Source of the DNA: Bacilli bacterium
GTDB taxonomy: Bacteria > Bacillota_I > Bacilli_A > Haloplasmatales > Haloplasmataceae
DNA length: 5,486 nt
Assembly (NCBI GenBank): GCA_012513195.1
Contig: JAAZCR010000130.1
Span: 1-5,486, forward strand
Direction of reading: 5' to 3'
Shown piece by piece: positions 1 to 4,337 of the stretch. The position numbers were made by a program, and so were the translations under genes. Within the stretch, counting starts at the first letter, position 1. The number at the start of each line of letters is the position of its first letter. Below the pieces are notes generated by a model. The model was given only the letters and a program-made list of their open reading frames with translations. It was not told the DNA's origin and did no database searches.

Positions 1-1041
1 AATGAGATAATAATGGGATGTTATATGGCTTATTACGATATTAAGGAAGTATATAGTATAGAGGAATTAGAATCAATATTAATAGATTTTCAGAATAAAT
101 TAAACATTGATCCAAGTAAATTTGTGAAGGGAAAGGGAAAAAGGAAAACAGAACTTCAAAGGATATATGAGAAGATGGAAAGATATATCAAGAAGTTAAA
201 AGAATATGCAGAACATATAGAGATATGTGGAGAAAAAAGAAACAGTTATTCAAAAACAGATAAAGATGCGACATTTTTCCATTGTAAGAGAGACTATATG
301 GGTAACGACCAATTATTACCATCATATAATATCCAATTTGGAGTAATAGAAGAATATATAGCGATAAGCGATGTATATCAATATGGTGCAGATAGTGATT
401 GTTTTGAGCCATTAATAGAGAAGTTTAAGGAATATTATGGGATATATCCAAAGAAGCCAGTAGCTGATGCAGGGTATGGTAATTATAATAATTATTTATA
501 TTGTAAAGATAAGAACATGGGATTATATATGAAGTTTTCGATGTACAATAAACTAACTAAAGATAAGAAGTATAGAGATAATCCCTTTAAGGTACATAAT
601 TTCAGTAAGAACGAACATGGAGAATTAGTATGTCCTAATAATAAAGTCTTTAAACTGGTTAAGATAAGACCAGTAAAAGGTAATAAATACGGAAGGACAG
701 AAGAGATATATGAATGTGAAGATTGTACAGGATGCCCATTTAGAACGAAATGTCATAATAGTAAAAATAATCGAAGGATAAATATCAACCAAGAATTAAC
801 AGACTTACATCAAGAAGTAATTGATAATTTAAATAGTGAAGAAGGAATAGAGTTAAGGAAGTTAAGATCTGCACAGGTAGAAGGAACAATCGGAGTATTA
901 AAGTATGATAGAGGATATAGAAGGATAGTAAGAAGAGGAATAAAGAACGTTCTACTAGAAGTGTTATTAGTATCAATTGGGTATAACTTGTACAAATATC
1001 ACAATAAGAAGTTAAGAAACAAAAGAGCAGTAGTACAATAG
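1..1041 (+). CDS. IS1182-family transposase, C-terminal part (5' end outside window)
   Basis: DDE transposase that would cut and join the ends of its own insertion sequence. The frame is open to the left edge (Asn-Glu-Ile-Ile precede the first ATG at 13), so ATG 13 is probably internal. About 346 residues are visible, against roughly 450-550 for the family. Counting from ATG 13, the family motifs appear in order: TDKDATF with candidate first Asp D83/D85, then QLLPSYNIQFGV; PVADAGYG with second Asp D152; a CxxCxxCxxxxxC cluster at C235, C238, C241 and C247; and QVEGTIGVLKYDRGYRR with catalytic Glu E290. The catalytic core is therefore intact with no frameshift seen. Of 20 arginine codons, 19 are AGA/AGG and one is CGA, unlike kbl and kdgK, which also use CGT/CGC/CGA. 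This agrees with an acquired element. Family assignment rests on remembered motif patterns. Confidence 0.9.
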   Translation, partial: NEIIMGCYMAYYDIKEVYSIEELESILIDFQNKLNIDPSKFVKGKGKRKTELQRIYEKMERYIKKLKEYAEHIEICGEKRNSYSKTDKDATFFHCKRDYMGNDQLLPSYNIQFGVIEEYIAISDVYQYGADSDCFEPLIEKFKEYYGIYPKKPVADAGYGNYNNYLYCKDKNMGLYMKFSMYNKLTKDKKYRDNPFKVHNFSKNEHGELVCPNNKVFKLVKIRPVKGNKYGRTEEIYECEDCTGCPFRTKCHNSKNNRRININQELTDLHQEVIDNLNSEEGIELRKLRSAQVEGTIGVLKYDRGYRRIVRRGIKNVLLEVLLVSIGYNLYKYHNKKLRNKRAVVQ

Positions 1042-1071
1042 AAAACAGATAAACAAGATATAATTTTAAAA

Positions 1072-1096
1072 AAGAGTTGGTAAAGACTCTTATTTT
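1072..1096 (+). terminator. Hairpin 1 after the transposase, possible terminator
   Basis: AAGAGT (1072-1077) pairs with ACTCTT (1086-1091) around the 8-nt loop TGGTAAAG, followed by ATTTTG. The stem is only 6 bp, extendable by 3 A-T pairs past one mismatch, and the U-tract is short. It lies 30 nt after the transposase stop and just before a second hairpin, so the two may act as a tandem terminator. Confidence 0.5.
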
Positions 1097-1099
1097 GTC

Positions 1100-1123
1100 A
1101 TGCTCAGAAATGGGCATTTTTTT
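1100..1123 (+). terminator. Intrinsic terminator of the transposase (hairpin 2)
   Basis: ATGCTC (1100-1105) pairs with GGGCAT (1112-1117), five Watson-Crick pairs and one U-G, around the loop AGAAAT. The last T begins a run of seven T (1117-1123). Stem plus U-tract is the normal rho-independent form. It reads in the transposase direction and would stop its transcript before kdgK, which is on the other strand. Confidence 0.65.
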
Positions 1124-1198
1124 GTTTTCCACAGGTTGAGATGAATTAATAATAAAAAACAACTCTATAGAAACACTAAAACTATCAAAAATGGGCAT
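1104..1198 (+). repeat. 14-bp direct repeat, TCA(G/A)AAATGGGCAT, two copies
   Basis: TCAGAAATGGGCAT at 1104-1117 recurs as TCAAAAATGGGCAT at 1185-1198, a 13/14 match with starts 81 bp apart. The first copy is part of terminator hairpin 2. The second lies 6 bp before the 3' arm of the kdgK terminator and is followed by eight A. The copies may be a subterminal repeat of the insertion sequence. The role is unknown. Confidence 0.5.
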
Positions 1199-1258
1199 AA
1201 AAAAAAGGAGCTGTAATGAACTCCTTAGTTTTCAGAAGTTATTTTTTTACAGCCCCTT
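1199..1258 (-). terminator. Composite intrinsic terminator of kdgK, possibly bidirectional
   Basis: On the minus strand AAGGGGCTGTAA (1258-1247) pairs with TTACAGCTCCTT (1216-1205): 12 bp including one G-U. Inside, AACTTCT (1240-1234) pairs with AACTCCT's complement (1225-1219): 7 bp including one U-G, with an 8-nt loop. Eight T follow (1206-1199). The hairpin begins 11 nt after the kdgK stop, so it is a strong terminator for that gene. In the plus direction the same stem has one A-C mismatch and is followed by TTCTTTTTTATT, so it may also stop readthrough from the insertion sequence. The sequence could alternatively include the end of the insertion sequence (see findings). Confidence 0.8.
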
Positions 1259-1269
1259 CTTTTTTATTA

Positions 1270-2292
1270 TTATCGTTGCACTCTACCAGATGCATCTCCT
1301 TTTACCAATGTTTCTACTTCTTCTAGGGATACTAAATTGAAATCACCAGGTATAGTATGTTTTAATGCACTGGCGGCTACCGCAAATTCTAATGCTTGCT
1401 TTACATCACCTTTTGTAAGCAAACCATGGATTAATCCAGCACTAAAAGCATCGCCACTACCGACACGGTCAACAATTCGAATATCATATTTTCGGGAGTG
1501 ATAGAAGTCTTGACCATCGTAGATTAAAGCACTCCAAGTGTTATCACTTGCTGAATGGCTTTCTCGTAAAGTAGTGGCGACGTACTTAAAGCCAAATCTA
1601 TCTACCATTTGTTTGAATATTTCTTGATAACCTGTTAACTCTAGTTCACCTTTAGTAACATCTGTTTTTCCGGGTTTAAAACCAAGGCATTTTTCCGCAT
1701 CTTCTTCGTTACCGATACATACATCTACATATTTCATCAAGTTGGTCATAACTTTTTGCGCTTGTTCTGACGTCCATAGTTTCTTGCGGTAATTTAAATC
1801 ACATGATACAGAGACATTATAGCGTTTCGCAGCTTTTAAGGCTGCTTCTAATACTTTTTGTGCTTTTTCACCTAAAGCAGGAGTAATTCCACTCCAATGA
1901 AACCAAGTGGCATTCGCAAAAATTGAATCAAAATCAAAGTCATCAATATTAGCTTCCGCAATCGCTGAATGGGCACGATCATAAATCACTTTTGATGGTC
2001 GCATGCTAGCACCAGTTTCTAAATAATAGATTCCAATTCGCTCGCCACCTCTAGCGATAAAATCAGTTTTTACCCCAAATCTCCTTAAGTAATTAATTGC
2101 TGCTTCCCCAATTTCATGTTTAGGCAGTTTGGTGACATAATATGCTTCATGCCCAAAATTGGCTAAACTTACTGCAACATTAGCTTCTCCCCCGCCAAAG
2201 ACAACATCAAAACTTTGTGTTTGTACAAACCGTTGATATCCTGGGGTTGAGAGCCTTAACATTATCTCACCTAAAGTAACTATCTTAGCCAT
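1270..2292 (-). CDS. kdgK: 2-dehydro-3-deoxygluconokinase (KDG kinase), PfkB/ribokinase family
   Basis: Cytoplasmic kinase that phosphorylates 2-keto-3-deoxy-D-gluconate with ATP to give KDPG, which KDPG aldolase splits to pyruvate and glyceraldehyde 3-phosphate. It is the late step of pectin, uronate and glucuronate breakdown. The 340 residues are full length for the family. Visible features are the N-terminal sugar-binding FGGGEANVAVSLANFG (32-47), GIYYLETGASMRPSKVIYDR (87-106), DLNYRKKLW (165-173), the family signature VCIGNEEDAEK (191-201) and the ATP/catalytic loop DRVGSGDAFSAG (275-286) with catalytic base D281. It ends in GDASGRVQR, a tail I associate with Bacillota KDG kinases. ATG 2292 has AGGAG 8 nt upstream. 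No KDPG aldolase or uronate genes lie beside it within the window; its own terminator follows. The specificity call is strong but rests on motif resemblance; another PfkB sugar kinase is less likely. Confidence 0.9.
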   Translation of the reverse strand: MAKIVTLGEIMLRLSTPGYQRFVQTQSFDVVFGGGEANVAVSLANFGHEAYYVTKLPKHEIGEAAINYLRRFGVKTDFIARGGERIGIYYLETGASMRPSKVIYDRAHSAIAEANIDDFDFDSIFANATWFHWSGITPALGEKAQKVLEAALKAAKRYNVSVSCDLNYRKKLWTSEQAQKVMTNLMKYVDVCIGNEEDAEKCLGFKPGKTDVTKGELELTGYQEIFKQMVDRFGFKYVATTLRESHSASDNTWSALIYDGQDFYHSRKYDIRIVDRVGSGDAFSAGLIHGLLTKGDVKQALEFAVAASALKHTIPGDFNLVSLEEVETLVKGDASGRVQR

Positions 2293-2353
2293 GCTTTTCG
2301 CTCCTAATATATATTTATATTAATTCTCTTTTTAATATCTTTTTAGGAAACTA

Positions 2354-2359
2354 ATTATA
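2354..2359 (-). promoter_or_regulatory. Candidate -10 box for kdgK
   Basis: The minus strand has a consensus TATAAT here, 61 bp before the kdgK ATG. At 17-bp spacing the -35 position falls on 2377-2382, which has no good TTGACA match and overlaps the left arm of the 17-bp inverted repeat at 2379-2416. A weak -35 covered by a palindrome is typical of a regulated promoter. No start site has been mapped. The kdgK ribosome binding site is AGGAG at 2301-2305. Confidence 0.45.
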
Positions 2360-2378
2360 CTAAGAAAAACTCGTATAG

Positions 2379-2416
2379 TTATTAAAAGTTTGCATATACA
2401 TGCAAACTTTTAATAA
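2379..2416. repeat. Perfect 17-bp inverted repeat upstream of kdgK (operator or hairpin)
   Basis: TTATTAAAAGTTTGCAT (2379-2395) and ATGCAAACTTTTAATAA (2400-2416) are perfect reverse complements around ATAC. A further copy of the AAACTTTT-AT half-site lies at 2431-2441, 27 bp from the one at 2404-2414. The repeat lies 87 bp upstream of the kdgK start and overlaps its presumed -35 region. Two readings are open: an operator for a repressor of KDG use, or an AU-rich hairpin ending the upstream methyltransferase transcript. Against the second, no U-tract directly follows on the minus strand; TTTTT comes only about 10 nt later. Confidence 0.65.
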
Positions 2417-2451
2417 AGAAGTAACATGGTAAACTTTTTATTCGGATATAC

Positions 2452-2469
2452 GAATCGCTTTCGCAATTC
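2452..2469 (-). other. RNA hairpin with GAAA tetraloop downstream of the methyltransferase
   Basis: In the minus-strand transcript GAAUUGC (2469-2463) pairs with GCGAUUC (2458-2452), 7 bp including one U-G, closed by the GNRA-type loop GAAA. It lies about 43 nt after the methyltransferase stop and has no U-tract, so it is not a canonical terminator. It may protect the 3' end of that message or be part of a longer leader running into kdgK. A second small hairpin, ATTCG/CGAAT at 2455-2451 and 2444-2440, shares bases with it. Confidence 0.4.
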
Positions 2470-2512
2470 TATAACTATTTTATATTATGTTTTTAGTAAA
2501 GTCAATATGATT

Positions 2513-3241
2513 TTAAAATTTATGTTTAGTAAACTCATATATAGCAATTCCAACCGCAATAGATAAATTTAAGGAATCAATGGTTTTTAGATGTGGAATT
2601 ACCACACTTGTACCAACATTACTAAAACTACTATCTAATCCTTTACCTTCATTTCCAAAGATGAGCGCAAATGGCTTGTGTGGTATATCTACTTCTTGTA
2701 TCCTTAATTTACCATTTAACATGAAGGGATAACAGTGATGTTTTGGAAAATGCTTTTGATATTCGGAAAAATCATTAAAATAACTAAAATTAATGTTAAA
2801 TAAAGCACCCATAGAAGCTCTTACTGTTTTAGGATCATAGATATCGACTGCTGGTCTTATGATTGCGAGGTTTTTTACTCCAAAGCCTATACTTGTCCTA
2901 ATAATAGTCCCTAGATTACCTGAGTCACTAGGATTGACTAATACAACATGATTATCATTCTTATCTAGTTCAGGTTGATATTTTCGAAAAATTCCTATCG
3001 CAAAACAGTTTTCTTTTGGTGATAATTTTTCAATTAACTTATCATTATACTCATAAGGTATACTATTCTTCTTACATAAAGAAATGATTTTACTAATACC
3101 CTCTGATTCTTTAGCCTTGGTATGTAAGATTACTTTACTTACTTTATCACTTTGATAATTTAGAAGTTCTATTGTAAGAAAACTACCTAAAGTATAAGAG
3201 TAATCGAAATCCTTTTTATAAGTTCTAATTTTTTGTGTCAT
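2513..3241 (-). CDS. TrmH/SpoU-family RNA 2'-O-methyltransferase
   Basis: Predicted cytoplasmic SAM-dependent enzyme adding a 2'-O-methyl group to rRNA or tRNA ribose; the exact target nucleotide cannot be read from the sequence. From ATG 3241 it has 242 residues. Residues 1-90 resemble the L30e-like substrate-binding domain. The SPOUT (trefoil-knot) catalytic domain follows: motif 1 around NPSDSGNLGTIIRTSIGFG (103-121) with N103 and R115, RASMGA (141-146), motif 2 ALIFGNEGKGL (192-202) and motif 3 IPHLKTIDSLNLSIAVGIAI (215-234), including the SLNLSIA segment. All key positions are present. The frame extends upstream to an ATG at 3304, but that lies upstream of the TATAAT at 3264-3269, so the shorter start is preferred; GGAG lies before it on the minus strand. 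It is divergent from the small secreted gene. No clear terminator follows. Confidence 0.85.
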   Translation of the reverse strand: MTQKIRTYKKDFDYSYTLGSFLTIELLNYQSDKVSKVILHTKAKESEGISKIISLCKKNSIPYEYNDKLIEKLSPKENCFAIGIFRKYQPELDKNDNHVVLVNPSDSGNLGTIIRTSIGFGVKNLAIIRPAVDIYDPKTVRASMGALFNINFSYFNDFSEYQKHFPKHHCYPFMLNGKLRIQEVDIPHKPFALIFGNEGKGLDSSFSNVGTSVVIPHLKTIDSLNLSIAVGIAIYEFTKHKF

Positions 3242-3263
3242 AATCCCACTCCATTTCCTGAAT

Positions 3264-3272
3264 ATTATAACA
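3264..3272 (-). promoter_or_regulatory. Extended -10 promoter of the methyltransferase
   Basis: The minus strand reads TGTTATAAT, a perfect TATAAT (3269-3264) preceded by the TGn of an extended -10 promoter. No good -35 hexamer lies 16-18 bp upstream, which extended -10 promoters tolerate. Transcription would start near 3257, giving a leader of about 16 nt before the ATG at 3241 and placing the ATG at 3304 upstream of the transcript. Confidence 0.6.
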
Positions 3273-3341
3273 TACTTTTGGTAAAAGTTGCCTATTTTAA
3301 TCATCTTATAAAATATTATCTAATGGTTCATTATAATAACT

Positions 3342-3347
3342 GAGGTG
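3342..3347 (+). promoter_or_regulatory. Ribosome binding site of the small secreted gene
   Basis: GAGGTG, within GAGGTGAT (eight consecutive bases matching the extended anti-Shine-Dalgarno), lies 5 nt before ATG 3353 and fixes that start. A TATAAT at 3332-3337 is just upstream. If it were the -10 box, the transcript would begin inside the ribosome binding site, so the true promoter is probably in 3271-3331, where only weak AT-rich matches such as TATAAA (3307-3312) are visible. Confidence 0.7.
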
Positions 3348-3352
3348 ATATA

Positions 3353-3697
3353 ATGTTTAAAAAAATCGGTTTAGCTATTATCCTATCTTTCACACTACTA
3401 TTATCTGCAAATATTAAGACATTAGGTGCATATAACTTTCCCGAAGTAAATGAACCACAAGATAGATTAACGAGTGAAGATAAGAGAATTTTAAAAGAAA
3501 AGATCGATGAACTTAAGCAAAAATATTTTGCGAATTGGAAAAATATGACAAAACAGGAACGAAAACAGGCTCTAAAACAATACCAATTAGAATTAGATGA
3601 GTTTTGTAAAGAAAAATTTGGAATGAGTTTCGCTGAGTTAAAAGAAAAATATCCGAATTATTTTAAAAAGAAACCATTAAACAAAAAGGTATCATGA
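3353..3697 (+). CDS. Small secreted protein of unknown function, 114 aa
   Basis: I do not recognise this protein. Residues 1-26 form a typical signal peptide: positively charged MFKK, a hydrophobic core GLAIILSFTLLLSA, and a likely cleavage after LGA (A26). No lipobox cysteine follows, so the mature protein of about 88 residues is probably released or held at the cell surface. The mature part is highly charged, Lys/Glu-rich and predicted mostly helical (about 41-106), with a single cysteine (C85) and a basic tail ending KKKPLNKKVS. A strong ribosome binding site supports that it is real. It is divergent from the methyltransferase and convergent with pgsA; its last codons GTA-TCA-TGA lie inside the palindrome it shares with pgsA, and only 5 bp separate the two stop codons. 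Partner and role are unknown. Confidence 0.75.
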   Translation: MFKKIGLAIILSFTLLLSANIKTLGAYNFPEVNEPQDRLTSEDKRILKEKIDELKQKYFANWKNMTKQERKQALKQYQLELDEFCKEKFGMSFAELKEKYPNYFKKKPLNKKVS

Positions 3698-3713
3698 AAT
3701 TTTCATGATACCT
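3687..3713. terminator. Bidirectional terminator overlapping the ends of two convergent genes
   Basis: AGGTATCATGAAA (3687-3699) and TTTCATGATACCT (3701-3713) are perfect 13-bp inverted arms around a single T at 3700. Plus-strand transcripts then meet GTTCTTTTTC. Minus-strand transcripts end the stem in TTTTTGTTT. Both directions therefore have a stem and a U-tract. The stop codons of the small secreted gene (3695-3697) and of pgsA (3705-3703) both lie inside the palindrome at mirror-image positions, so both proteins end in Val-Ser read from GTA-TCA-TGA. Confidence 0.85.
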
Positions 3714-4251
3714 GTTCTTTTTCTTGATTATGAAGTTGCTTAATCTTTTCGCTACCGATAACTGAATATTTAAAGAACGCATATATCGCAATTAAGATAG
3801 CTAATACCAAAATATAGATACCATACTGGTATTTAAACGCAACCACGACAATCGCAACATAGAATAAGATAGTTGAAATTTTCCCGTAAATATTGGCAGG
3901 AATAATAACTTGATCTTTTTTGGTATATAATACAAATCCACCGATAATCATTGTAATTTCTTTAATACCATAAATGATGATAAATAATGCTGGCAGACGC
4001 TTATCTATGGTAAAGCAAGCTAAGACTGCAAGTTGCATGATTTTATCCGCAAATGGGTCTAGCACTTGTCCCAATTTCGTTATCATCTTAAATTTGCGGG
4101 CAATAAAACCATCAACAATATCTGTTAATCCTGCCACTAAGAAAACCAATAATGCTAGATATAGATTATAAGTTAGTGAAGAGAAATATACTAGGACAAA
4201 TACTGGTACTAAAATGAGGCGAAAGATGGTGAGAATATTAGGAATATTCAT
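3703..4251 (-). CDS. pgsA: CDP-diacylglycerol--glycerol-3-phosphate 3-phosphatidyltransferase
   Basis: Membrane enzyme that joins CDP-diacylglycerol and glycerol 3-phosphate to give phosphatidylglycerol phosphate and CMP, the committed step to phosphatidylglycerol and cardiolipin. From ATG 4251 it has 182 residues, normal for PgsA. The CDP-alcohol phosphotransferase motif DxxDGxxAR(x)8GxxxDxxxD is complete: D44, D47, G48, A51, R52, G61, D65 and D69, the Asp residues binding metal and CDP. The opening MNIPNILTIFRL is typical of PgsA rather than phosphatidylserine or cardiolipin synthases. About six hydrophobic segments are visible, roughly 6-25, 28-45, 71-85, 87-108, 121-138 and 142-165. An in-frame ATG 30 nt upstream (4281) is rejected because GAGGTGAT sits directly before 4251. 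It follows kbl by 86 bp on the same strand without a clear terminator, so co-transcription is possible. Confidence 0.93.
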   Translation of the reverse strand: MNIPNILTIFRLILVPVFVLVYFSSLTYNLYLALLVFLVAGLTDIVDGFIARKFKMITKLGQVLDPFADKIMQLAVLACFTIDKRLPALFIIIYGIKEITMIIGGFVLYTKKDQVIIPANIYGKISTILFYVAIVVVAFKYQYGIYILVLAILIAIYAFFKYSVIGSEKIKQLHNQEKEQVS

Positions 4252-4256
4252 AATAA

Positions 4257-4263
4257 TCACCTC
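4257..4263 (-). promoter_or_regulatory. Ribosome binding site deciding the pgsA start
   Basis: The minus strand reads GAGGTGAT-TATT-ATG, placing a near-perfect Shine-Dalgarno just before the ATG at 4251. An initiation at the upstream ATG (4281) would place this site inside the coding region. The surrounding AACTGAGGTGAT is identical to that before the small secreted gene. Confidence 0.8.
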
Positions 4264-4337
4264 AGTTCTACCACTGGCCATATCCCTGCATCACTACTTA
4301 TTTCATTACTAAATATATTTTATAAACTTACTTATTA

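Larger units (their letters stand above)
1..1200 (+). mobile_element. IS1182-family insertion sequence, right-hand part; right boundary uncertain
   Basis: The transposase and its trailing noncoding sequence form the right part of an insertion sequence whose left end lies outside the window. The right end must fall between the transposase stop (1041) and the kdgK stop (1270). Two boundaries are plausible. One is near 1198, just after the second copy of the TCA(G/A)AAATGGGCAT motif and before the kdgK terminator. The other is at 1256, where the minus strand reads GGGGCTGTAAAAAAATAAC, which loosely resembles the GGG-CTGT start of some IS1182 members. Without the left end, neither the terminal inverted repeat nor a target duplication can be tested. 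The end given here is approximate. Confidence 0.55.

Noticed and set aside
188..412. Minus-strand open frame of 74 codons inside the transposase
   Set aside because: Lies entirely antisense to a well-supported transposase frame, has a Leu/Ile/Tyr-rich composition typical of AT-rich antisense, and no recognisable motif.
810..995. Minus-strand open frame of 61 codons
   Set aside because: Nested antisense to the transposase C-terminus, with no ribosome binding site noted and no motif.
785..1198. Minus-strand open frame of 137 codons across the transposase end and its terminators
   Set aside because: Antisense to the conserved E290 region and continuing through terminator hairpins; low-complexity Leu/Ser/Phe-rich translation. 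A shadow frame.
2440..2455. ATTCG/CGAAT as an independent terminator of the methyltransferase
   Set aside because: Only 5 bp, loop of 6, no U-tract on the minus strand; kept only as a competing structure.
3332..3337. TATAAT as -10 box of the small secreted gene
   Set aside because: It would start the transcript around 3344, inside the GAGGTG ribosome binding site, and the matching -35 position is poor.
3974..4171. Plus-strand open frame of 65 codons
   Set aside because: Antisense to the CDP-alcohol phosphotransferase motif of pgsA, which is clearly the coding strand.
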